Assembly (NCBI RefSeq): GCF_000255115.2
Contig: NC_018068.1
Location: 3,567,977-3,631,976 of the forward strand
Length of the DNA: 64,000 nt
Source: Desulfosporosinus acidiphilus SJ4
GTDB lineage: Bacteria; Bacillota; Desulfitobacteriia; Desulfitobacteriales; Desulfitobacteriaceae
Direction: 5' to 3'
Shown: piece by piece, positions 1 through 7,026 of the stretch
How the letters are laid out: every line of letters begins with the position of its first letter
How positions within the stretch are numbered: the stretch's first letter is position 1
Notes under the pieces: generated by a model
Database searches by the model: none
Seen by the model: the letters and a program-made list of their open reading frames with translations, nothing else
What the model was told of the DNA's origin: nothing
Translations under genes and position numbers: made by a program

Positions 1-308
1 TATGAACCTTTGTTAGTAATCTTTACGGCTGACTCATTAGCCTTCGCTGCAGTAATTGTCTGATTGGTCTTAGTTGCAGAATTTCCACTCTGGGTATATG
101 TTGCAGTTCCTGTGACAGCGGCAGTATTTCCTGCTCCGCCTGGCTGCCCGCCTGGGCCGCTTGGTCCATTGTTTCCAGAAGATGCTGAAGTTGACGTTGA
201 GACTGAAGCTATGGCGCTGTTTGAGCTTTTCGCACTTCCACAACCATTTAAAAAAAGTAGTGAAGATGTAATTAACATGCATACCGGAATAATAAATTTT
301 CTTTTCAT
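1..308 (-). CDS. Secreted lipoprotein, N-terminal part (runs off left edge)
   Basis: The minus strand is open from an ATG at 306-308 to the window edge. It starts MKRKFIIPVCMLITSSLLFL and continues into NGC, a lipobox with the acylated Cys at residue 23, so the product should be a lipoprotein anchored outside the membrane. After the Cys comes a Ser/Thr/Ala-rich linker with Gly-Pro-Gly repeats (about residues 26-60), then a segment ending AVKITNKGS at the edge. The start is set by AGGAGG at 319-324, ten bases upstream; an ATG at 315 in another frame is too close to that site. The last visible stretch resembles the opening of beta-helix 'carbohydrate-binding domain' lipoproteins of Clostridia, which is inference from a few residues. 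Confidence 0.75.
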   Translation of the reverse strand, partial: MKRKFIIPVCMLITSSLLFLNGCGSAKSSNSAIASVSTSTSASSGNNGPSGPGGQPGGAGNTAAVTGTATYTQSGNSATKTNQTITAAKANESAVKITNKGS

Positions 309-436
309 TTTCCATTGGCCTCCTTGAAACTTATGTTTAACACCCTATCAATTATTTAATAACCCTATTAGTATTATCCATGATTATACTGAATCTATAA
401 TGAACATTAACTGAAAGTATCCTGAAAATAGTAACG

Positions 437-480
437 TTAAAAGGACTAAGCTATCCAATTAGATAGCTCAGTCCTTTTAA
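437..480 (-). terminator. Intrinsic terminator downstream of the hydrolase pseudogene
   Basis: Arms 437-455 and 462-480 form a 19-bp stem with a single mismatch and a six-base loop. AT-rich arm ends give U-rich sequence on either strand, so it may act in both directions. It follows the hydrolase stop at 511. Confidence 0.75.
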
Positions 481-510
481 TACATTAAAAGCATGGAACA
501 ATCTGACGAT

Positions 511-1238
511 TTAAGTATCTGTTTCTAAAAACTCAAGAGCTAGTTTGTCAAATTCTCTGCTATTACTTAACAAAGCTGGATGTGAACCAGTTGGGTAGAA
601 AAGCAATTTCGAACTTCTCAACTTATTGGAAAATGTTTTCAGACGAAATTCTATATCCCTAATCAATTCATCTTGAAGACTTCCGGTTATTAATACTGGC
701 ACGGTTATTTCTGATAAATCACCGCAATAGTATCCCTTTCTGGATAAACTAGACTGTTCGATCATTTTAGTATCAGCATCTACTACTTTCTTCCACCTAA
801 GGCCGTGCATCAGAAACCAAAATAGTATTGAACGTAAATTTCCCTTCGCTTCTTCACGCTGGTCTCTCAGAGTAGCAACATCTTCACTATTTAGAGAATC
901 GCCTCCAAAGCTATCTGCAATGATTTTGCCAACAAGCAATGGTTCTAATAAAGCCATGTTTAAGGCGACAATGGCTCCCCCACTCGTTCCGATTAGGTTT
1001 ACTTTATTAAAGTTTAACGTTTGACATAACTTAATGGCAACCCTAGCATTATAACGCCAATAATCCACTGGAAACTCCTGCAACATTTCAGATTTGCCAT
1101 GCCCAGGATAATCTATTAAAACAACCCGGAATCGTTCGGCTTAGAATTTAACTTTTGGTGTAAACATCTTTGAAGAAGCAGTATTACCATGTAAGAACAA
1201 CAAAGGTGTGTTACCCTTCCCAACTAGTTTGTAATTTA
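511..1238 (-). pseudogene. Alpha/beta hydrolase, broken by a stop codon and an IS insertion
   Basis: The 191-codon open stretch (511-1086) covers only the C-terminal two thirds of an alpha/beta hydrolase: GTSGGA is the nucleophile elbow (Ser nucleophile), an Asp lies in the GSLQDELI segment and the catalytic His in PTGSHPALL. Reading upstream in the same frame, the N-terminal core continues as LLFLHGNTASSKMF, then an in-frame TAA at 1141-1143 where family members have a residue before the AERFRVVLIDYPGHGKS strand. The frame then meets the IS at 1239. On the far side of the IS it continues from 2874 for some 15-20 codons before merging with transposase debris. The gene therefore cannot give a full product; a C-terminal fragment from 1086 would lack the oxyanion-hole strand. 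Confidence 0.8.
1232..1238. repeat. Target-site duplication TAATTTA (left copy)
   Basis: TAATTTA at 1232-1238 is repeated exactly at 2874-2880 on the other side of the insertion sequence. Removing the element and one copy rejoins the hydrolase reading frame. Confidence 0.9.
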
Positions 1239-2873
1239 GGGATTACTGAACAGTCCCCATATTTTTAGTTTCTAGGCAACAAACAAAATCTCCCAACTCG
1301 AAAAAAGGCGTTTCCCAAAAAAGGTACAAAAGATCCCGGAGGCGCTTCCCCAGGTTCATGATGATGAACTGTAAGCCAATGACCGTCTCACTCGTTTCTT
1401 TGAGACGTACCATTATTCGACCTAGTCCATAACGACGTTTTCCTTCACCGAATTTCGCCTCGACTGCATTTCTTAGGCCTGCCTCTTGTTTCTCTAGCCG
1501 CCTTTGTTCTAAATGCTCTTTTTTATCCTTCGAGGGTCGACCTAGTTTGGGCCCGTTAAGCCGAATGCCATGTAACTTGCAGTACTGCAGGTTGTCTCGG
1601 TTCCGATATATTTTATCGGCAATCACGGATTCAGGATAGTTTCCATGGCGCTCCTTATAGGTTTCTACCGAATCAATCAGGGTGGTGCCCTCATTAAAGG
1701 CTTCCCAACTCAACTTCTCGATCCAAGCAAATCCGTTGACGATACTTATGGCAACTTTCGCTCCAAATTCTGTGGCTGCTGTTTTTTTACCCCTCACAAT
1801 CGGGCGAACATGCGGTTGGCTAATGCTCACGATACGCTCTTCTATAGTGTGGACTCGTTTGTCATACATGGTTTTTTGCTGTTCAAAGAGTGTTTGTATG
1901 GTTTCTAAGTCTTTTTGCTGCCGTTTACTGAGTCCTTCTGGGTACTTGGCTGATAGTTTCAAGACGATCTGAAGGTCTCTTGTAACGAAGCTCAGCTGTT
2001 TCCGAATGGCCTTGCGGATTTCACGACTTCTGGGTTTCCGATTCTTTTCTAACTTCAGATAGAGTTTACGTGCCTTTTGTCGATAGGTTCTTGGCTTGAG
2101 CTCTTTCCCTATTTGATTCTCATGCAAGGTGTCCACCATGGCCTCTAACTTTTCCCGTGCGTCATTTAGTAGAGAAAAATCCGTGGGATATTTCACATCG
2201 GCCGGGGTGCATGTGGCATCCAAAATGAGTTTTCCGTGGTTTTGTTGGGGTGGTTGCTCACTGCTTGCTTGATCTTCACGACGATTGTCGTCTGTACAAC
2301 CTGAACTTGGTGGGGGAGTGTTTTGATCTTTATGATCTTCAGTTTCCGTCTTTGTTTCTCCCTTACATAAGGCTTCGTTCAGTTCAGCAATTACCTTAGC
2401 GTCGAGGCGTTTCCGAAAATGGACCATACTCGATGAATCGAACGGTGGAGTGGTTTGAAATTCCTCCAGCCCGATGAAGTATTGCAAATAGGGGTTTTCC
2501 ATGATTTGTTGGACGGTTTCTTCGTCGGAAAATCCACACTTTTCTTTGATGATGAGGGCACCCAATGCGACACGAACTGGTTTCGCAACATTTCCAGTAT
2601 GCTTTGGGAAATGAGAAGCATATCGCTCTTCAACAACGTTCCAGGGAATCAAATCGGCCATCTTGACCCAACGGTTATTCGCATCAAGTTTGCCGCCTGC
2701 AAAAAATCTGAAGTCTTCGAGTAAGCTAATTTGACCTGTAGGTTTTCGGTACATTTTCGTCCCCCATCTGCAAGGTTTTTCGACCATATTCATCCTTTAT
2801 CTTGCTTTATTATACCACGAAAATGGCCTTAGTTCCTACTCCCATGCAGGTTTCGAGGTTATTCAGTAATCCC
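1239..2873 (-). mobile_element. Complete insertion sequence, 1,635 bp, IS5/IS1182-like
   Basis: Perfect 12-bp terminal inverted repeats GGGATTACTGAA (1239-1250) and TTCAGTAATCCC (2862-2873) enclose one transposase gene. The element is flanked by exact 7-bp copies of TAATTTA (1232-1238 and 2874-2880), so both ends are defined at base level. The transposase stop codon lies inside the left repeat. Exact ends, identical flanks and an intact gene point to a recent insertion. The family label rests on the DUF772-type N-terminus; the 7-bp duplication is not typical of the IS5 groups I know, so the subfamily is open. Confidence 0.92.
1243..2754 (-). CDS. IS5/IS1182-like transposase
   Basis: DDE transposase of about 503 residues. 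The N-terminal DUF772-type helix-turn-helix part (MYRKPTGQISLLEDF, GALIIKEKCGFSDEETV, NPYLQYFIGL) is followed by a catalytic domain with LILDATCTPADVKYPTD (first Asp), VIADKIYRNRDN (second Asp) and EAKFGEGKRRYGLGRI (Glu). The middle (about residues 140-190) is a hydrophilic linker. The reading frame is open from 2793, but family members begin at MYRKP, so the ATG at 2754 is preferred; neither start has a strong Shine-Dalgarno site. The gene is intact and probably active. Its stop overlaps the left inverted repeat. Confidence 0.9.
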   Translation of the reverse strand: MYRKPTGQISLLEDFRFFAGGKLDANNRWVKMADLIPWNVVEERYASHFPKHTGNVAKPVRVALGALIIKEKCGFSDEETVQQIMENPYLQYFIGLEEFQTTPPFDSSSMVHFRKRLDAKVIAELNEALCKGETKTETEDHKDQNTPPPSSGCTDDNRREDQASSEQPPQQNHGKLILDATCTPADVKYPTDFSLLNDAREKLEAMVDTLHENQIGKELKPRTYRQKARKLYLKLEKNRKPRSREIRKAIRKQLSFVTRDLQIVLKLSAKYPEGLSKRQQKDLETIQTLFEQQKTMYDKRVHTIEERIVSISQPHVRPIVRGKKTAATEFGAKVAISIVNGFAWIEKLSWEAFNEGTTLIDSVETYKERHGNYPESVIADKIYRNRDNLQYCKLHGIRLNGPKLGRPSKDKKEHLEQRRLEKQEAGLRNAVEAKFGEGKRRYGLGRIMVRLKETSETVIGLQFIIMNLGKRLRDLLYLFWETPFFELGDFVCCLETKNMGTVQ

Positions 2874-2880
2874 TAATTTA
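2874..2880. repeat. Target-site duplication TAATTTA (right copy)
   Basis: Exact partner of 1232-1238, directly abutting the right inverted repeat of the insertion sequence. Confidence 0.9.
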
Positions 2881-2939
2881 GCCTTATAATATGCGGGTCA
2901 GTGAAATTGCTATAGAATAGAAATCATCGAAACAGGGAA

Positions 2940-3151
2940 TACGCTTTTTTCTTTGACCATCATACTGACTGGCATTTTCATCAAATTTAACCTGGAACCG
3001 CCATTCCTTTGGCTCTTGCTTGTCTTCTCCATTGATGCAGGGTAGCCTCCGATAATCCTGTTTCTCAAGCAATAGCACTTACCGCTTGATTTTGTGGTGG
3101 CATCATCTTCATCATGAGTGAATACTTAAATTCCTCACTATACTTTGCCAT
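2940..3151 (-). pseudogene. Degenerate IS3-type transposase OrfA remnant
   Basis: An ATG at 3149-3151, preceded by a strong GGAGGAGG ribosome site, opens MAKYSEEFKYSLMKMMPP and then QNQAVSAIA, followed by an in-frame TGA, then ETGLSEATLHQWRRQARAKG. That is the helix-turn-helix of IS3-family OrfA proteins. Soon after, the frame is lost and the next family-like stretch (EPKEWRFQVKF) is in another frame. A nonsense codon plus a frameshift make this a dead remnant. No OrfB catalytic domain is seen downstream; the remnant runs into the hydrolase remnant just right of the IS. Confidence 0.75.
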
Positions 3152-3153
3152 TA

Positions 3154-3412
3154 TTATCCTCCTCCGAGTGCCGTTAACTCACTATACTTCTCTCGGAGGT
3201 CTATGACAACTATTCTGACACAAGGGGGGGGGGCAACGGTAGTATAACCAAGAAATTGATGCCAAGCAGAAATAAATTTGCGAAAGATTATTGACAGTAC
3301 CTGAGTCACGAAGGCCATTAGTTTTTGACGGTCATATTTTTTTGTTTTTACCATCTTTCTTGCATAAGAGAAAAGCATCCAGATTTTAGTCTGAATGCAC
3401 CTATTATACTTC
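3154..3412. other. Mobile-element debris with a ten-G tract; doubtful small ORF
   Basis: No convincing gene. The minus strand holds a 74-codon frame (3154-3378) whose first 48 residues look protein-like (KTKKYDRQKLMAFVTQVLS) but whose tail runs through a run of ten G (3224-3233) and through the ribosome site of the OrfA remnant. It has no ribosome-binding site. It is probably a fragment of an older element truncated at the G tract. Confidence 0.35.
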
Positions 3413-3724
3413 TTATATTAAATTTCGATATTCTCTTCTAGCATCCACGATGGCATATATAATAACTAACTCAGCCTCTTCGTTTATCTTATAAAACACA
3501 AGAGGTCCTTCGACAATTATTACTCTATACCCTTGCTTTTTTAAAATCGAATATCTAGGAATACTTCCCGACTCTGGAAACTCCTGAAGACGATTGATTG
3601 CCGTTTCAATCTTATCCAAATAGCCTAGTGCAATATCAACATTACCTGAATCATCTGCAATATAAAAAACGAGTTCACGGAGCTGTTCCTCTGCTTTATC
3701 CGTTCGTAAGATTTTATACTTCAT
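3413..3724 (-). CDS. RelE/ParE-family toxin
   Basis: A 103-residue protein of the RelE/ParE toxin fold: N-terminal strand YKILRTDKAEEQLRELVFYI, the helix pair with a conserved Leu-Pro-like segment (RLQEFPESGSIP), then the C-terminal strands GYRVIIVEGPLVFYKI and IIYAIVDARREYRNLI with the family's Arg-rich end. Such toxins either cleave ribosome-bound mRNA (RelE) or poison gyrase (ParE); which applies cannot be told by eye. Five bases separate it from the antitoxin gene upstream, the usual antitoxin-toxin order, so both are probably made from one promoter at about 4033-4061. Confidence 0.85.
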   Translation of the reverse strand: MKYKILRTDKAEEQLRELVFYIADDSGNVDIALGYLDKIETAINRLQEFPESGSIPRYSILKKQGYRVIIVEGPLVFYKINEEAELVIIYAIVDARREYRNLI

Positions 3725-3729
3725 CCATT

Positions 3730-3999
3730 CTACCTTTCCAGTAAAGATGCACGAAGATCATCAAACGAATCCTGAATTGCTGCTACCCTTCCATGTTTCA
3801 CATCGTCTTCCGCTTCCGCAAGTGTTCTGAGTAATTCCAGTTCGGATTTCATCTGATAGTAATCCTGCAATCCAAGAACTGCTGTATCTCCTCGTCCATT
3901 TACCGTAATAATTACTGCATCCCTTGATTCTCTGCACTGCCTAGAAATTTCACTATAATGATTCCTTAAATCTGCTGACGGTCTGATTGCTGCTTCCAT
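3730..3999 (-). CDS. Phd/YefM-family antitoxin
   Basis: About 89 residues starting MEAAIRPSADLRNHYSEISR, the classic Phd/YefM opening (a short N-terminal DNA-binding domain that includes the ADLRN motif), followed by VIITVNGRGDTAVLGLQDYY and a charged helical tail that should wrap the toxin. The frame is open to 4065, but the ATG at 3999 fits the family length and has a GGTGAT ribosome site eight bases upstream. The protein should neutralise the RelE-type toxin encoded next and repress the shared promoter. Confidence 0.85.
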   Translation of the reverse strand: MEAAIRPSADLRNHYSEISRQCRESRDAVIITVNGRGDTAVLGLQDYYQMKSELELLRTLAEAEDDVKHGRVAAIQDSFDDLRASLLER

Positions 4000-4032
4000 G
4001 ATATCACCGCTTTTCGATATATATATAGTCAT

Positions 4033-4061
4033 ATCATATCGTAAAATGACTATTCTTTCAA
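4033..4061 (-). promoter_or_regulatory. Putative sigma-A promoter of the toxin-antitoxin pair
   Basis: On the minus strand TTGAAA (4056-4061) and TATGAT (4033-4038) are separated by 17 bases, 34 bases upstream of the antitoxin ATG. The AT-rich, partly palindromic stretch between -10 and start could be the antitoxin operator. Confidence 0.55.
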
Positions 4062-4065
4062 TCAA

Positions 4066-4437
4066 TTATTCTTGCCGTATATTATGATGATATATTCTTA
4101 TTCTATTTCATTTCTTCTTCAGTAGTACAACTGTCCCTGTATGCTGCGTTCATGGAAACAGATTTTCCTTGAAAACTTACAATAAAGTTACGCCAACGAG
4201 AAAGTTGGTGCTCTCTCTTTTGTGCTTTTCCGATAAGGTACGGGAAAGAATACCTGTTTAGCGTCTTTTCTCCTCTAGATGACCTCCGAGGACGAGAGCT
4301 GGATCTCCATTACGTTATGTATCATATCCCTCATCATTGCGTACCAAGCTCCCCAATGCAGCAATGTAGCCATCAATTATCTGGTAAATACGAACCTCAG
4401 GCTCTTCACCTATAAATTGATGGCGGTTACGCTGATC
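4066..4437. other. Gene-free stretch with hairpins and an open frame after the kinase stop
   Basis: No recognisable gene. Directly after the kinase stop the minus strand stays open in frame for 40 more codons (DQRNRHQFIGEEPEVRIYQI and on), protein-like but unidentified. Further on there is a short hairpin CCAAC/GTTGG near 4193-4210 and another around GGTACGGGAAAGAATACC near 4237-4254. This may be debris of a lost element. Confidence 0.3.
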
Positions 4438-6213
4438 TTACCCAACATGCTTGGGAAATTTTATAATAAAAGAGGTTCCATTTTTTCCCGTCTCAAAATC
4501 GAACGAAGCATTATGTCGTTGCGCAATGCTTTGAGAAATTGCCAAACCAAGACCTGTACCAGTATCTTTTGTCGTGAAAAAGGGAGTCCCCACTCTTTTC
4601 TGGATTTCAAGAGGTATTCCTGGTCCATCATCTCGAATTACCAGAACAACTTTTGCAGGTTCTTGCAGCGTACTGATGGTTACACTCCCCCCAGTATGAG
4701 TAGCTTCCAGTCCATTCCGAACAATGTTCAAGATAAGTTGTTTTATTTCATTTGTATCAAGCAGTATATTCTCAGTTTCATTCAAATTTAGACGCACCTC
4801 TTTATTGTTGTTAAAAGCATCCGCCTGCATTAGAGGATATAAATTGTAAACAATATCATTAATATTTTGGTACTTTGCATGTTCGACGTTAACCTTTGCT
4901 AACGACAAGAAGTCCGTAATAATGAGGTTTGCGCGATCAATTTCACTAATCATCAACTCCAAAACCTCACTCTGTTCTTTAAAATTTGGTTTTGTACTCA
5001 GTAATTGAAGAAACCCTCTTACCGAAGTTAGTGGATTTCGAATTTCATGGCCGATTCCTGCCGCCAATTGGCCGATTAAGTTAACTCTTTGTAAACGGTT
5101 TAACTCATTTTGTTGCTCTTTGATACTGGTAACATTTTGAAAGAAGATGGTTAATCCGTCTTCGAATGGATATGCATGATATTCATAGTATTGATGAAGT
5201 TGTCCAAAGCCTACGTCCTCCCAATGAAGAGATTTCCTCTCTATCATTGCCTGTTTAATTTTAAGCTCTGTTTTTGTAGCTGCTATTCTAGGACAAGCCT
5301 CCCATAAATTTAATCCTAAAATGTTTTCATTATCAAATAGTTCTTTGGCAACCCTGTTTATATAAGTACACTGCCAATTATTATCAAACGTCAAAAATCC
5401 ATCTGTTACCCCTTCTAATATTCTTTCTATTCTTAATCTCTCAAATTCCAATTCTGAGTTCATTTGATTAAGATTTTCTGTATAATAAGATAATTGATTC
5501 ATCAAGGGTTTCAGTTCCGGAAGTTTTTGGATAATTCCTTCATTTTCAGTAGATGCTTCATGTCTCTGGATTATCATCTCGGTGAATTCTTCCAAATAAA
5601 ATTGTATCTCGTTAAAATATCGGCGAACTAAATTCACGATTAAGGCAGATACTAAAAGCAATGCAATAATTGTAAGTGTTAAAATCTGAAAGGGCTCGAA
5701 AAGGACATTTGTGGCTTTAAGATATAACCAGGCATAACCGTTCAATGTACCATTAATATAGACAGGTTTTTTAGTAAATATTGCCCCATTCTCGCCCCAT
5801 GAAGTATTCGTATGATGATCTAAAACCATTTCTTTTAATGAGGCATACTTAGTATTATTTAAAGGAAAATTGGTGTCCAAATCAATATCATAGTAACCGG
5901 AAAGATCTTTGTTGTCACTTTTTAGCAGAGGACTTAATATTGTATCTATCTCATTAATTTTTGCCTGTTTACTTTCATCGGCCTTTCTTTTAATCCTATT
6001 TATCAAAAGAGCATTTTTATTAAGATCTTGTTCAATAGACGATTCCCTCATCCAGGACTGGTTTTCGAGTTTTAATTCTACATTATTCCAAAATAGATTC
6101 TCTGTAGATATGGCAAATATTATCATGAAAATAAATAAAATCACTGTTATTTTAGTTAAGGTTTTCTGAATTACAGATTGTTTATTTAACATCGTTTTTA
6201 TATTTTTTAACAT
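4438..6213 (-). CDS. PAS-containing sensor histidine kinase, sporulation-kinase-like
   Basis: 591 residues. Two membrane segments (about 22-37 and 175-195) flank an external sensor region of about 135 residues. Then come a coiled linker, a PAS-like domain (about 263-365), a HisKA dimerisation helix with GQLAAGIGHEIRNPLTSVRG (phospho-accepting His389) and a HATPase_c domain with NIVRNGLEAT (N box), DDGPGIP (G1) and GTGLGLAISQS (G2). The H-box sequence matches the orphan KinA-E type kinases that feed Spo0A. No response regulator lies nearby. The ATG has AAGGAG 8 bases upstream. It sits downstream of the agrB/agrD-like genes, which makes it the best candidate receptor for the peptide; this is inference, since classical AgrC kinases have a different six-helix sensor. 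Confidence 0.88.
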   Translation of the reverse strand: MLKNIKTMLNKQSVIQKTLTKITVILFIFMIIFAISTENLFWNNVELKLENQSWMRESSIEQDLNKNALLINRIKRKADESKQAKINEIDTILSPLLKSDNKDLSGYYDIDLDTNFPLNNTKYASLKEMVLDHHTNTSWGENGAIFTKKPVYINGTLNGYAWLYLKATNVLFEPFQILTLTIIALLLVSALIVNLVRRYFNEIQFYLEEFTEMIIQRHEASTENEGIIQKLPELKPLMNQLSYYTENLNQMNSELEFERLRIERILEGVTDGFLTFDNNWQCTYINRVAKELFDNENILGLNLWEACPRIAATKTELKIKQAMIERKSLHWEDVGFGQLHQYYEYHAYPFEDGLTIFFQNVTSIKEQQNELNRLQRVNLIGQLAAGIGHEIRNPLTSVRGFLQLLSTKPNFKEQSEVLELMISEIDRANLIITDFLSLAKVNVEHAKYQNINDIVYNLYPLMQADAFNNNKEVRLNLNETENILLDTNEIKQLILNIVRNGLEATHTGGSVTISTLQEPAKVVLVIRDDGPGIPLEIQKRVGTPFFTTKDTGTGLGLAISQSIAQRHNASFDFETGKNGTSFIIKFPKHVG

Positions 6214-6236
6214 CTTTAGGCTCCTTAGATAAGGGT

Positions 6237-6289
6237 AAGGATTACAACTTAAAGCTGGGTCATAAACCCAGCTTTAAATTGTAATCCTT
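6237..6289 (-). terminator. Long inverted repeat between agrD-like gene and kinase gene
   Basis: Left arm 6238-6260 and right arm 6266-6288 form a 23-bp stem with one mismatch around a five-base loop; the core is AAAGCTGGGT/ACCCAGCTTT. There is no clear U-run on the minus strand, so it may be a partial terminator, RNA-processing or stability element that sets kinase expression below that of the peptide genes. Confidence 0.6.
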
Positions 6290-6322
6290 GTATAATATAC
6301 TATTGCAACTTATAAATTGGAC

Positions 6323-6445
6323 TTACTTTTGTAAGGATTTTGGAGCTGTGGGTTGGTAACCAAGCCATCCACAAGCAAAAACTGAGGTTACGTTAGCCAA
6401 CAAAAGAAGACCCGCTGCTATGAATGTAAATATTACTCGCTTCAT
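6323..6445 (-). CDS. agrD: AgrD-like cyclic lactone autoinducer precursor
   Basis: A 40-residue ORF: hydrophobic leader MKRVIFTFIAAGLLLL then ANVTSVFA, then CGWLGYQPTAPKSLQK. The pattern Cys, three to four mostly hydrophobic residues, then YQP-x2-P-x2-L is that of clostridial cyclic lactone peptides. AgrB would cut after the ring and join the C-terminal carboxylate to Cys25 as a thiolactone, giving a CGWLG or CGWLGY ring. A very strong ribosome site (AAAGGAGGTGG) precedes the ATG, which overlaps the agrB stop codon as ATGA, so the two are translationally coupled. Confidence 0.88.
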   Translation of the reverse strand: MKRVIFTFIAAGLLLLANVTSVFACGWLGYQPTAPKSLQK

Positions 6446-7026
6446 AGTTCCACCTCCTTTCTGTTAAAAATCGGGAACAAGGTTATACATTGATAAGTGA
6501 TCCCTAAAAGTGAACTCACTTTTAGAAGGTTTAACTGGGTAAAATTTAAAACTACCATAACTACCAAGACAAAGATAATCGACAGAATTTTAAGCGTTCT
6601 TCGTAGTTTTTTTGAACGGATGGGTTTTCCGGGACTATCGACGGGAGCCAATATTCCAACGGTAATTAAACAAAATAAAATGAACGGTAATCCAAATTTT
6701 ACCTGCACTAATTCAAACCTAATGGCTTGTTCTGAAATGAAGCCAATAAAGGTATAAATAATCGCTCCAGACATCAAACATTTGAACGGAGTATTGAAGT
6801 GAGCCCCCCCTGATAATCTCCTTAGAGATCCGCCGAAGAAGGTTGCAATTAAAGCAGGAATCATTACATGGAAAATGTAGCTAGTTAGAACGACTAAAAG
6901 CGTTCCAGTGATAGATAGAATAAACGTCTCGACAGCGTAAGACAATATTTCTTTTTTTTCATTATCCAACTTCGTCTCCATAACAATGGTGTCTGAAATC
7001 TGGTTACTGAGATCAGAAAGATTCAT
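6442..7026 (-). CDS. agrB: AgrB-like peptide-processing membrane protease
   Basis: 194 residues, polytopic. The conserved AgrB active-site segment reads RRLSGGAHFNTPFKC, with His76 and Cys83 in the spacing of the catalytic His/Cys pair. Four to five hydrophobic segments follow or surround it. AgrB proteins cleave the C-terminal tail of AgrD and form the thiolactone ring at the membrane. Start ATG at 7026 has an AGGA site seven bases away; the gene overlaps the preceding membrane-protein gene by 14 bases and the agrD-like gene by four, so the three form one unit. Confidence 0.9.
   Translation of the reverse strand: MNLSDLSNQISDTIVMETKLDNEKKEILSYAVETFILSITGTLLVVLTSYIFHVMIPALIATFFGGSLRRLSGGAHFNTPFKCLMSGAIIYTFIGFISEQAIRFELVQVKFGLPFILFCLITVGILAPVDSPGKPIRSKKLRRTLKILSIIFVLVVMVVLNFTQLNLLKVSSLLGITYQCITLFPIFNRKEVEL

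Noticed and set aside
64-327. Plus-strand 87-codon ORF over the left-edge lipoprotein
   Set aside because: It is the complement of a minus-strand gene with a signal peptide and ribosome site; its own composition (Pro/Ala runs) is the shadow of the Gly/Ser linker.
4279-4791. Plus-strand 170-codon ORF at the end of the kinase gene
   Set aside because: Overlaps the conserved HATPase domain on the other strand; no ribosome site or family likeness.
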